Source: Bacteroidetes bacterium UBA4408 (lineage in GTDB: Bacteria; Bacteroidota; Bacteroidia; UBA4408). Taken from it: 6,115 bases of DNA. The stretch lies in NCBI GenBank assembly GCA_002389785.1, contig DGQS01000012.1, positions 1 through 6,115 of the forward strand, read 5' to 3'. The notes beneath the pieces are model-generated. The model had not been told where the DNA came from. It was given only the letters and a program-made list of their open reading frames with translations, and ran no database searches. Positions within the stretch are counted from its first letter, which is position 1. Each line of letters begins with the position of its first letter. Shown here piece after piece: positions 1 to 6,105 of this stretch. Position numbers and translations under genes: made by a program.

Positions 1-356
1 GACTTGGAGGAAAGTATCCCGATTCATGGCATTATAATCACATGCTCGATCCTCGTTCTATGGCCCAGCAATCTATTATGCCAAGTTACGAATGGATGCT
101 CGACAATGAATTGGATACTTCAACAACTGCTGCAAAAATCCGAGCCATGATTACGCTTGGAGTGCCTTATCCAAAAGACTATGATAAAATCGCAAATGCA
201 GATTTAGTAAAACAAGAAAATGAAATTGTTGAAAATCTAAAGCGTGATAAAATTGAAACTATGCCTAATCGTGAAATTGTAGCAATGATTGCTTATTTGC
301 AACGACTTGGTAAAGATATTAAAGCAAATCCTACTAGCCAATCTACCAACAAATGA
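1..356 (+). CDS. ccoO: cbb3-type cytochrome c oxidase, mono-haem subunit CcoO, C-terminal part (possibly the end of a CcoN-CcoO fusion)
   Basis: This is the 3' end of a gene that begins before the window. The frame is open from base 3, giving 117 codons and a TGA stop. CcoO is the membrane-anchored c-type cytochrome that passes electrons towards the catalytic CcoN subunit on the periplasmic side. The segment WHYNHMLDPRSM followed by SIMPSYEWML matches the conserved CcoO region after the haem site. The Met at bases 78-80, in the MPxYxWL motif, is the expected axial haem ligand. The end EIVAMIAYLQRLG is the usual C-terminal helix of the cytochrome c fold. The CxxCH haem site and the membrane anchor must lie upstream. 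Many Bacteroidota encode CcoN and CcoO as one polypeptide, but the window cannot show whether that holds here. The stop overlaps the next start (ATGA), indicating translational coupling. The internal ATG at 42 is not the real start. Confidence 0.93.
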   Translation, partial: LGGKYPDSWHYNHMLDPRSMAQQSIMPSYEWMLDNELDTSTTAAKIRAMITLGVPYPKDYDKIANADLVKQENEIVENLKRDKIETMPNREIVAMIAYLQRLGKDIKANPTSQSTNK

Positions 357-535
357 AATTCATCAACTATCTTCAGTCAATAGCAGGAGTAAGCATTTTT
401 CCAATGATTTCACTCTTTATATTCTTCATCTTTTTTATTCTACTCACGGTGGTAGTAGTAAAAATGAGCAAATCTCAAATTACTACGCTCGAAAATATAC
501 CCCTTGAGTCTACTGAATCTAACACAACTTTATAA
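353..535 (+). CDS. ccoQ: CcoQ/FixQ-like small subunit of cbb3 oxidase
   Basis: A 60-residue protein with one strongly hydrophobic segment at about residues 15-37 (ISLFIFFIFFILLTVVVV). A polar tail follows and contains ENIPLES, resembling the NLPLE-type tail of Bacteroidota CcoQ proteins. In cbb3 oxidases CcoQ is a single-helix subunit that stabilises the complex and has no cofactor. The identification rests on size, topology, the N-terminal SIAGVSIFPMISL segment and its position between ccoO and ccoP, because such short proteins have little sequence signature. The start ATG overlaps the ccoO stop by the ATGA arrangement, so expression is probably coupled to ccoO. The stop is 9 nt before the ccoP start. 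Another small open frame across 289-507 in a different frame is only a shadow. Confidence 0.8.
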   Translation: MKFINYLQSIAGVSIFPMISLFIFFIFFILLTVVVVKMSKSQITTLENIPLESTESNTTL

Positions 536-544
536 CACAAGTTT

Positions 545-1744
545 ATGAGAACTATTACCGGTATTAATCCAAAAAATTCAAGAATGAAAAAATTCCTGGG
601 AGTGCTGGGAACACTCTTCTTATCAAACAGTTCATTGATAGCGCAAAATACTGCAGCAAACGAATCAACGGGTTCGAGTGTACTTTCAAATCCATTGTTT
701 ATTTTGTTTGCGTTTATCATAGTTTTTTTACTTGTAATAATTATAGTGTTGGCCGATGTTGTAAAAGGTTCAGCAAAAATTATGATGGATAAAAAGAAAC
801 GAATTGGAAAAGCTGCAAGTATGGTAATTCTGTTGCTTCTATCCTCCACCATTGCATCAGCACAAACAACTGAACCGATTGCTGCAACTACTTATGGAGG
901 CCTAAGTGCTACCATGTTTTATACCTTATCCGTAGTAGTAGCTTTCGAAATTTTCATCATTATTTTTCTAATATCTTTTGTGAGGTCTTTCTTAGGAATT
1001 TCCGATATGAAATCAGAAGAAAGAGCAGTGCAAGCTGAAAGCAAAGTGCAAGCACCATCTTTAATGGAAAAGTTTAATGCCTCTGTAGCGATTGAACATG
1101 AAGCAGATATTTTGTTGGATCACAATTATGACGGTATACAGGAACTCGATAATAACCTTCCTCCTTGGTGGAAATATGGGTTTTATTTAACCATCGTTTT
1201 TGCAGGAATTTACCTTATTAATTACCATGTTTTAAAAACAGGCGATTTGCAAGGAGCTGAATACACCAAAGAAATGGCTCAGGCAGCCGCGGATATTGCC
1301 GAATTTCAGAAAAACTCAGCATTATCAGTGGACGAAAATACAGTTACACTTTTGAGCGACAAAGAGAGCTTGAACAAAGGACAAGAAATATACATGAACA
1401 ACTGCCTCGCTTGTCACGGTAAGTTCGGGGAAGGACAAGTAGGACCTAATTTTACCGACGACTATTGGATACATGGAGGTAAGATCAATGATATTTTTAA
1501 AACAATTAAATATGGATTTCCAGATAAAGGGATGAAGTCATGGAAAGAAGATTTATCACCCATGCAAATTAGTTGTGTAGCATCCTATATTAAATCTTTA
1601 CGCGGCACCAATCCTCCAAATCAAAAAGAAAAACAAGGTGAACTATATATTGAAAGTACCGGTACTGATACAACTGCTAAGGCTGCTACTCCTATAGACA
1701 CTCTTAAAATTGCAGTAGATACTTTGAAGAAAGCCAACAACTAA
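545..1744 (+). CDS. ccoP: cbb3-type cytochrome c oxidase subunit CcoP (single-haem, N-terminally extended Bacteroidota form)
   Basis: CcoP is the membrane-anchored cytochrome c that accepts electrons from periplasmic donors and hands them on within the cbb3 oxidase. The 399 residues show a signal-like or first hydrophobic segment (about 15-34), helices at about 50-71, 88-107 and 121-148, and the typical CcoP anchor LPPWWKYGFYLTIVFAGIY (205-223) preceded by HEADILLDHNYDGIQELDNN. The cytochrome c domain follows, with a single haem site CLACH at 287-291 (bases 1403-1417) and probable axial Met330 in KGMKSW. Proteobacterial CcoP carries two haem sites; here only one exists, as usual in Bacteroidota. 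The C-terminal tail after about residue 365 is Thr/Asp/Lys/Ala-rich and probably disordered. An alternative start at Met14 (base 584) would begin a cleaner signal peptide (MKKFLGVLGTLFLS, ending near IAQ), so the true start is uncertain. Only 1 nt separates the stop from ccoG. Confidence 0.95.
   Translation: MRTITGINPKNSRMKKFLGVLGTLFLSNSSLIAQNTAANESTGSSVLSNPLFILFAFIIVFLLVIIIVLADVVKGSAKIMMDKKKRIGKAASMVILLLLSSTIASAQTTEPIAATTYGGLSATMFYTLSVVVAFEIFIIIFLISFVRSFLGISDMKSEERAVQAESKVQAPSLMEKFNASVAIEHEADILLDHNYDGIQELDNNLPPWWKYGFYLTIVFAGIYLINYHVLKTGDLQGAEYTKEMAQAAADIAEFQKNSALSVDENTVTLLSDKESLNKGQEIYMNNCLACHGKFGEGQVGPNFTDDYWIHGGKINDIFKTIKYGFPDKGMKSWKEDLSPMQISCVASYIKSLRGTNPPNQKEKQGELYIESTGTDTTAKAATPIDTLKIAVDTLKKANN
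1403..1417 (+). other. c-type haem attachment site (CLACH) of CcoP
   Basis: These bases encode Cys-Leu-Ala-Cys-His, residues 287-291 of CcoP. The two Cys form thioethers to haem c and the His is the proximal ligand. It is the only CxxCH motif in any protein of this window, so this CcoP has one haem. The partial CcoO must carry its own site upstream of base 1. Confidence 0.95.
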
Positions 1745-1745
1745 T

Positions 1746-2702
1746 ATGGAAAATAAAAAAATGGAGTCCGATGAATCTTTTCGCGACTCCATTGCCACCA
1801 TCGATAAACAAGGTAAACGTGTATGGATATACGCCCAAAAACCTTTCGGGAAGTTATACACGCTGCGCACCTACGCTAGCTATATTTATTTAGTAATATT
1901 TTTTTCTCTTCCATTCATTAAAATCAATGGTGATCCGTTTTTTCTTTTCAATATTATGGAAGGAAAATTTGTGCTTTTTACCATGGTTTTTTGGCCACAG
2001 GATTTCTTCCTGTTTGGTTTAGGGATGATGATATTTGTGCTGTTTGTAGCATTGTTTACAGTTGTTTTTGGAAGAGTTTTTTGTGGATGGGCTTGTCCCC
2101 AAACAATTTTCCTAGAAATGATTTTTCGTAAAATAGAGTACTGGATTGAAGGCGATGCTTCCTATCAAAAAAAATTAAATAACGGACCCTGGACGAAAGA
2201 GAAAATAAGAAAAAAAATCACTAAGAATGTACTTTTTTTCCTCGCTTCATTTGTAATTGCAAATACCTTCTTGTCCTACATTATTGGTATCGATAAATTA
2301 TTTCACATCATGACCGAACCAATACAAAATCATCTGGGAGGCTTCATTGCAATCATTGCTTTTACCGGAATATTTTATGGTGTATATGTTCGTTTTCGCG
2401 AACAAGTTTGCTTAGTTGTTTGCCCTTATGGCAGATTGCAAGGTGTATTGCTCGATAGAGATTCAGTAGTTGTTGCTTACGATTATAAACGAGGCGAGCA
2501 ACGTGGAAAATTTCATAAAAACGAAAAAAGGTCACTGGGCGATTGTATCGATTGTCATCAATGCGTAAAAGTGTGTCCAACAGGTATTGACATTCGAAAT
2601 GGGACCCAACTGGAATGTGTGAATTGTACAGCCTGTATTGATGTTTGCAACCACATGATGGAAAGTGTTGGCCTACCTAAAAATTTAATTCGATACGATT
2701 GA
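1746..2702 (+). CDS. ccoG: Cytochrome c oxidase accessory protein CcoG (RdxA/FixG family), N-terminal polyferredoxin part, ended early by an in-frame TGA
   Basis: CcoG is a membrane-bound Fe-S protein needed for cbb3 oxidase assembly and linked in other bacteria to copper reduction or delivery. The 318 residues before the stop carry the complete cofactor part. Cysteine motifs CGWACP (113-118) and CLVVCP (222-227) lie in the membrane region. Two 4Fe-4S motifs follow: CIDCHQCVKVCP (267-278) and CVNCTACIDVC (291-301). Membrane helices lie at about 43-60, 88-110, 162-181 and 198-216. Full-length CcoG is about 470 residues and ends with one more helix and a periplasmic Ig-like domain; those are encoded in the same frame just after the stop (2703-3149). 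The product as written is thus truncated in the linker after GLPKNLIRYD. The start is 1 nt after the ccoP stop; Met6 (base 1761) is a possible alternative. It may be a pseudogene, a split gene or a sequencing error. Confidence 0.92.
   Translation: MENKKMESDESFRDSIATIDKQGKRVWIYAQKPFGKLYTLRTYASYIYLVIFFSLPFIKINGDPFFLFNIMEGKFVLFTMVFWPQDFFLFGLGMMIFVLFVALFTVVFGRVFCGWACPQTIFLEMIFRKIEYWIEGDASYQKKLNNGPWTKEKIRKKITKNVLFFLASFVIANTFLSYIIGIDKLFHIMTEPIQNHLGGFIAIIAFTGIFYGVYVRFREQVCLVVCPYGRLQGVLLDRDSVVVAYDYKRGEQRGKFHKNEKRSLGDCIDCHQCVKVCPTGIDIRNGTQLECVNCTACIDVCNHMMESVGLPKNLIRYD
2700..2702 (+). other. In-frame TGA interrupting ccoG
   Basis: The stop lies between IRYD and ENGIASNQKLRFTGRM, all in one reading frame (1746, 2700 and 2730 are all multiples of 3), so no indel is involved. 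From memory of Bacteroidota CcoG proteins this position is commonly Ser (RY-x-S-E-N-G-I), and TCA would become TGA by one C-to-G change; that part is inference. The other intact genes end in TAA (ccoP, TauE/SafE, methyltransferase, LamG gene), TAG (ccoQ frame neighbour ccoH) or TGA (ccoO), and none has an internal TGA, so there is no sign of TGA being a general sense codon. Confidence 0.9.
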
Positions 2703-2729
2703 GAAAATGGAATAGCTTCTAATCAAAAA

Positions 2730-3149
2730 TTGCGTTTCACCGGTCGTATGAAAGCATACACAGCAGTGTTAACTATTTTGATAGGAGTGGAGGTTTTTTT
2801 ACTTGCCAGCAGAAGCGATGTGGACGCTACAATTATTCGAGCACGTGGAATGTTATATCAAGAACAACCGGATAATAAAATTAGCAATTTGTACAACATT
2901 AAATTAATAAACAAAACACACCACGATTTTCCAATATCGCTTAAACTGGAAGACAATGTAGGAGAAATTAAACTCATTGGAAAAGAATTAATAGTTAAAG
3001 AAGAGTCTCAAATAAGCAGTGAATTTTTTGTTTTTATCGACAAGGAAAAAATTACAAAAAGAAAAGCCGATTATAAGGTAGGAATCTATTCTGGCGACAA
3101 AAAAATGAAAACAATTTCAATTAGTTTTTTAAGTCCAATTTCACGTTAA
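2730..3149 (+). CDS. CcoG C-terminal part: last membrane helix and FixG Ig-like domain, separated from ccoG by the TGA
   Basis: The open frame after the ccoG stop continues in the same frame and matches the missing C-terminal third of CcoG. LRFTGRMKAYTAVLTILIGV is the conserved basic linker and start of the final membrane helix (about bases 2748-2810). SRSDVDATIIRARGMLYQE is the characteristic segment leading into the Ig-like domain. NLYNIKLINKTHHDFPISLKL and the following beta-rich sequence correspond to the periplasmic FixG C-terminal domain. The frame is open from base 2703. If translated separately, it could start at TTG 2730 (139 aa) or, more simply, ATG 2748 (MKAYTAVL, 133 aa), which would insert as a single-helix anchored domain. 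There is no strong ribosome binding site for either start. No further stops or shifts occur over 148 codons, so the lesion is recent, an artefact, or the piece is still used. The stop is 10 nt before ccoH. Confidence 0.85.
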   Translation: MRFTGRMKAYTAVLTILIGVEVFLLASRSDVDATIIRARGMLYQEQPDNKISNLYNIKLINKTHHDFPISLKLEDNVGEIKLIGKELIVKEESQISSEFFVFIDKEKITKRKADYKVGIYSGDKKMKTISISFLSPISR

Positions 3150-3159
3150 AATGTAAATT

Positions 3160-3597
3160 ATGAACTGGGGAAAAAAAATTGCCATTCTTTATATTGGGTT
3201 CATTTGTATGATTGGTTTTTTGGTATATAAATCAAGTGCCGAAAAAGTAGATTTAGTGAGCCCGGATTACTATGCACAAGAACTGAAGTTTCAAGATAAA
3301 ATTAATCAGATGAATAACATGAATCTGATTTCAGGACAGATAGAGTATCTAGCAAAAAACAATACTATAACCATAAGTTATCCAAAAAGCTGGCAAGAAT
3401 TTCCTGCAACTGGTAACATTAAATTTTATAGACCGTCAAATTCAAAACTTGATTTTAGCACCACCCTTAAAATAGACAGTAGTGGGGTTCAGCAAATTCA
3501 AAATGCACAATTTGAAAGAGGAATTTATACCATGCAAATTAGCTTTACTCAACAGGGCAAGAAGTATTACAAGGAGCAACAAATTTTTATGAATTAG
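3160..3597 (+). CDS. ccoH: FixH/CcoH family cbb3 oxidase assembly protein
   Basis: A 145-residue protein with a short cytoplasmic start (MNWGKK), one membrane helix at about residues 6-23, and a periplasmic beta-rich domain. The segment LVSPDYYAQELKFQDKI (32-48), with the paired Tyr and following charged helix, is typical of the FixH family. Length and topology also fit. CcoH/FixH is a single-span protein needed for assembly or stability of cbb3 oxidase and interacts with the CcoN/CcoP subunits in other bacteria. Its position directly after ccoG is the standard operon order. It starts 10 nt after the ccoG C-terminal frame and stops 1 nt before the next ATG (TAG-T-ATG), so it is almost certainly co-transcribed and coupled to the TauE/SafE gene. 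Confidence 0.88.
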   Translation: MNWGKKIAILYIGFICMIGFLVYKSSAEKVDLVSPDYYAQELKFQDKINQMNNMNLISGQIEYLAKNNTITISYPKSWQEFPATGNIKFYRPSNSKLDFSTTLKIDSSGVQQIQNAQFERGIYTMQISFTQQGKKYYKEQQIFMN

Positions 3598-3598
3598 T

Positions 3599-4312
3599 AT
3601 GGAATTTTTTATCGCAGCGTTTACTTTGGGTTTTCTTGGAAGCTTTCATTGTATAGGAATGTGCGGTCCCATTGCTTTGGCCTTGCCGTTAAGCAACTCA
3701 AATAAATTGGCACGTTTTGTAGGTGCTTTGTTGTATAATTTTGGAAGAAGTTTTACCTATGCTTTATTCGGAGTAGTTTTTGGATTGTTAGGTAAGTCCT
3801 TTGTAATTGCTGGATTTCAACAATCAGTTTCAATCTTATTAGGGGTTTTAATTTTAGTTGTGGTGTTACTGCCCGAAAGTGCCATGAGCCGTTTTAAATT
3901 TACAAGTAAAATGATGCTAGTAATTGGCAAATTAAAATCTAAATTCATACACCTATTTTCTCAAAAGAACTACCGCTCACTATTTTTAATTGGCTTGCTC
4001 AATGGATTATTGCCTTGTGGATTGGTTTATCTTGGTGTAATTGGAGCGATAGCCTCTGGCGATGCAATGCAAGGGGCTTTATTCATGGTAATGTTTGGTT
4101 TGGGCACCCTTCCGGCAATGTTTAGCTTAGCGTTAATTAGCAATCAAATTTCAATTTCGTTCAGAACGAAAATTCGAAAAGCTGTTCCTTTTTTCGTTTC
4201 TGTTATGGCTGTTTTACTTATTTTAAGAGGATTAAATTTAGGAGTACCCTATGTAAGTCCCAAACTAAGTAAAACTGATAGTACCAAACATGAATGCTGT
4301 CATAAAAAATAA
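3599..4312 (+). CDS. TauE/SafE (DsbD_2-like) family membrane protein associated with cbb3 oxidase, probable metal/copper maturation role
   Basis: A 237-residue membrane protein with about six hydrophobic segments (roughly 1-14, 24-30 with 41-68, 74-92, 126-150, 155-180, 195-215). The N-terminal motif GSFHCIGMCGPIALALPL (14-31) and the second repeat-like motif GLLNGLLPCGLVYLG (132-146) are diagnostic of the sulfite exporter TauE/SafE / DsbD_2 (UreH-like) family. Conserved Cys18, Cys22 and Cys140 plus His17 lie in or near the membrane. Members that follow ccoG-ccoH in cbb3 operons are thought to assist copper handling or thiol/metal transfer during assembly; that role is an inference from context, not from direct evidence here. 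The tail ends HECCHKK, a short Cys/His cluster that could bind metal. The start is 1 nt after the ccoH stop. It is the last gene of the operon, and no hairpin terminator is visible after it. Confidence 0.88.
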   Translation: MEFFIAAFTLGFLGSFHCIGMCGPIALALPLSNSNKLARFVGALLYNFGRSFTYALFGVVFGLLGKSFVIAGFQQSVSILLGVLILVVVLLPESAMSRFKFTSKMMLVIGKLKSKFIHLFSQKNYRSLFLIGLLNGLLPCGLVYLGVIGAIASGDAMQGALFMVMFGLGTLPAMFSLALISNQISISFRTKIRKAVPFFVSVMAVLLILRGLNLGVPYVSPKLSKTDSTKHECCHKK

Positions 4313-4319
4313 ACTGATT

Positions 4320-4958
4320 TTAGATCTTCTTGGCTAACAAAACTAAATGCGATTCTGTAATTCCTGTTGATTTTAAATAGGGAATTCGCATGCTTTGAAA
4401 AATTTCAATATTCACTTCAAGCAGTGCTTTTTCAAGCCATGCCTCTTCATAATAATATACCATCATCCTATGTTTACCATCTGAGCTCGTTTCTATTTTA
4501 GAGTCAGCATAACTCCCTTCAATTGCACTTATGTATAAAATACCTCCTTGGGTCAATAAATTTGAACAGTCAAAAAATAGTTGCTTACATTCTTCTTGAG
4601 TTAAGTAAGGAATACAAAATCCACTTATCACTCCATCATATTTTAAGGTAAGTTTGCTTAAATCTCTACAATCCATAAGTAAAAACTCAACCTGAGGGAT
4701 TGTTTTTTTTGCTAACTCAATCATAGCAGGTGCTCCGTCGATAGCACAAATTTGAAAATCCGGTCGATGTTGCACTAAGTAACTAGTAATAGTCCCGGGA
4801 CCACAACCTATTTCAAGCAAGTTAACCTTATCGGCAGCCAAAGCCTTGCAAAAACTTAGATAACTTGAATCATACAATTTTAGTTGGCTAAATTTATCGT
4901 GATAAGCGGCTGCTACTTTGTTCCAGGTTTCTAATGAATTGTTCGATTTTTCGCTCAT
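4320..4958 (-). CDS. Class I SAM-dependent methyltransferase, substrate unknown
   Basis: A 212-residue cytosolic protein with the Rossmann-like methyltransferase fold. Motif I is LLEIGCGPG (47-55), the SAM-binding glycine loop. Motif II has acidic Asp74 in CAIDGAP, expected to bind the ribose hydroxyls. LLMDCRDL (93-100) provides the adenine-contacting Asp. YDGVISGFCIPYLT (107-120) is the motif IV strand, and the LTQGGILYIS segment (135-144) is the post-motif strand. The order and length fit the Methyltransf_11/25 type found in many small-molecule methyltransferases. Nothing indicates the substrate. The gene is convergent with the oxidase operon, with 7 nt between stops, and divergent from the LamG gene, so it is likely a single-gene unit with its promoter in 4959-5051. 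It has no evident functional tie to the oxidase. Confidence 0.9.
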   Translation of the reverse strand: MSEKSNNSLETWNKVAAAYHDKFSQLKLYDSSYLSFCKALAADKVNLLEIGCGPGTITSYLVQHRPDFQICAIDGAPAMIELAKKTIPQVEFLLMDCRDLSKLTLKYDGVISGFCIPYLTQEECKQLFFDCSNLLTQGGILYISAIEGSYADSKIETSSDGKHRMMVYYYEEAWLEKALLEVNIEIFQSMRIPYLKSTGITESHLVLLAKKI

Positions 4959-4988
4959 AAATTAGTTGATTTTTACCCCTATTTTTTC

Positions 4989-5021
4989 TTTAGCAAGTTG
5001 GGAAAAAAAATTTCACATTTG
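4989..5021 (+). promoter_or_regulatory. Weak candidate Bacteroidota-type promoter for the LamG/T9SS gene
   Basis: The 93-nt divergent region 4959-5051 must hold promoters for both flanking genes. On the + strand CACATTTG (5014-5021) matches the TAnnTTTG -7 element except at its first base, and TTTA (4989-4992) lies 21 nt upstream where a TTTG-like -33 element is expected. Transcription would start near 5028, about 24 nt before the ATG at 5052. Both elements are imperfect in AT-rich DNA, so this is tentative. I could not pick a convincing promoter for the methyltransferase on the other strand. Confidence 0.25.
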
Positions 5022-5051
5022 TAAAGTAAATTTTAACTATTCTTCATAAAA

Positions 5052-6014
5052 ATGAAAAAAATTAAACTCTTCCTTGTTTCAATTGTGATTGCTACCGGTT
5101 TTGCAAAAGCCCAAGTTCCAACTTATGTGCCTACCAGCGGATTGCAGGCTTGGTGGGGTTTTGGTTCCAATTCAAACGATCTCAGCGGAAATGGCAATAA
5201 CCTTACTAATTCCGGAGCAACATTTGTAGCTGACAGAAATGGTAATGCCTCTTCTGCTGCTAGTTTTGATGGGATAAGCAGTGCGATGCAAATTACATCG
5301 CCAAGTTTTACCTTTTCTCCAACTGGTGCATTTACCTATTCATTTTGGATGAAAAAGGAAACTCAGGTTACAGCAGCTGGTATTGTAATGATGAGTGGTG
5401 TAAATACCTCGGGTGTCTTTATAACCTTAATTCAAGGTGCTAGTAATTTTACCTTTGGAACCAACAAACAACAATCATCTTGGTTTTTTCTTTCTTGCGC
5501 ACACACACTAAATGTGTGGGATCATTACGTTACAACCTTTAACGCAGGGGTTATGAAAATTTACAAAAATGGAGTTTTTCAAAATACTCTAACCTATACG
5601 CATACAGGAGCTACCACCGCTGCTATTCCATTTTATATTGGAAGAGGTTTAACCGCAACCGGCGCCAACTACAAAGGAGCTTTAGACGATATTGGTATTT
5701 GGGATCGTGAACTTTCAACCACTGAAATTAATGCTTTATTTACGAGCATTACAGATGTTAAGGAAACTAGCACCAACGAACAAATTACAGTTTATCCTAA
5801 CCCGGCTCAAAATGTTGTGAATTTTAAAACTACTCCTGCCGAGATTGGCAATAATTATGTGGTTTATAATATGAATGGATCTGTTGTTTTTAAGGGCAAA
5901 ATTAACTCGCTTGTTACACAAGTTAATACCCAGTTATTTCCTGCAGGTAATTATTACATCGAATGTGGCGAAAGTAAAAAGGTGATTTATAAATTTTTAA
6001 AGCAATACAATTAA
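5052..6014 (+). CDS. Secreted LamG-like (concanavalin A-like) domain protein with T9SS type A C-terminal sorting domain
   Basis: A 320-residue exported protein. Residues 1-20 are a signal peptide (MKKIKLFLVSIVIATGFAKA, cleavage before Gln21). Residues about 29-232 form a LamG-like jelly roll of the LamG_3 type. Its marks are GLQAWWGF near the start, DLSGNGNNLT (43-52), AASFDG (69-74), FTYSFWMK (94-101), KIYKNGV (169-175) and the closing YKGALDDIGIWDRELSTTEI (207-226). Residues about 245-320 are the T9SS type A sorting domain, beginning ITVYPNPAQNVVNF and ending with the beta-rich PAGNYYIECGESKKVIYKFL. The family is exported by Sec, then crosses the outer membrane by T9SS with removal or anchoring of the tail. 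LamG domains usually bind glycans or proteins; there is no catalytic domain, so the ligand is unknown. A terminator follows at 6036. The gene is a stand-alone unit, divergent from the methyltransferase. Confidence 0.9.
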   Translation: MKKIKLFLVSIVIATGFAKAQVPTYVPTSGLQAWWGFGSNSNDLSGNGNNLTNSGATFVADRNGNASSAASFDGISSAMQITSPSFTFSPTGAFTYSFWMKKETQVTAAGIVMMSGVNTSGVFITLIQGASNFTFGTNKQQSSWFFLSCAHTLNVWDHYVTTFNAGVMKIYKNGVFQNTLTYTHTGATTAAIPFYIGRGLTATGANYKGALDDIGIWDRELSTTEINALFTSITDVKETSTNEQITVYPNPAQNVVNFKTTPAEIGNNYVVYNMNGSVVFKGKINSLVTQVNTQLFPAGNYYIECGESKKVIYKFLKQYN

Positions 6015-6035
6015 TCTCGCAACATCTTCATTTAT

Positions 6036-6067
6036 AAGCCCTGAACCTCAAAGTTCGGGGCTTTTTT
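6036..6067 (+). terminator. Intrinsic terminator after the LamG/T9SS gene
   Basis: AAGCCCTGAAC (6036-6046) pairs with GTTCGGGGCTT (6053-6063) in an 11-bp stem with one G-T pair and the 6-nt loop CTCAAA. The 3' arm runs into six T (6062-6067). It lies 21 nt after the stop at 6014 and is the clearest terminator in the window. Confidence 0.92.
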
Positions 6068-6092
6068 GCAGCCATATATTTTATTATCTTTG
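6066..6092 (+). promoter_or_regulatory. Bacteroidota-type promoter (TTG / TAnnTTTG) for a gene beyond the right edge
   Basis: TATCTTTG at 6085-6092 is an exact match to the TAnnTTTG -7 element of Bacteroidota housekeeping sigma promoters. TTG at 6066-6068 (TTTTTTG in full) lies 16 nt upstream as a -33 element, slightly closer than the usual 17-23 nt. The -33 element overlaps the T-tract of the terminator. Transcription would start at about 6098 and run out of the window to the right. Confidence 0.6.
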
Positions 6093-6105
6093 TGCGCTCA
6101 AAATA

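Noticed and set aside
289..507. 72-codon open frame on the + strand
   Set aside because: It overlaps the end of ccoO and most of ccoQ in another frame. The ccoQ frame has the right topology, and this one has none.
475..852. 125-codon open frame on the - strand
   Set aside because: It lies antisense to ccoQ and ccoP, which have clear family identity, and its translation shows no recognisable motif.
1643..1870. 75-codon open frame on the - strand
   Set aside because: It is antisense to the ccoP/ccoG junction, with no recognisable features.
2362..2580. 72-codon open frame on the - strand
   Set aside because: It is antisense to the Fe-S motif region of ccoG and is a shadow of that conserved coding sequence.
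2690..2735. Frameshift in ccoG
   Set aside because: The upstream and downstream coding parts are in the same frame, so the break is a nonsense codon and not an indel.
2700..2740. Selenocysteine insertion or general TGA recoding as an explanation of the ccoG stop
   Set aside because: No stable hairpin resembling a SECIS follows the TGA (only a 3-bp GAA/TTC pairing). CcoG has no known Sec. None of the other genes uses an internal TGA, and ccoO appears to end at one.
5007..5034. Inverted repeat AAAATTT - 14 nt - AAATTTT upstream of the LamG gene
   Set aside because: Seven-base arms made only of A and T in very AT-rich DNA are expected by chance, and no known operator matches.
5502..5518. Perfect hairpin CACACA-CTAAA-TGTGTG
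   Set aside because: It lies inside the LamG coding region, has no T-tract, and looks like a chance result of a CA-rich stretch.
5736..5921. 61-codon open frame on the - strand
   Set aside because: It is antisense to the T9SS sorting domain, with no recognisable features.
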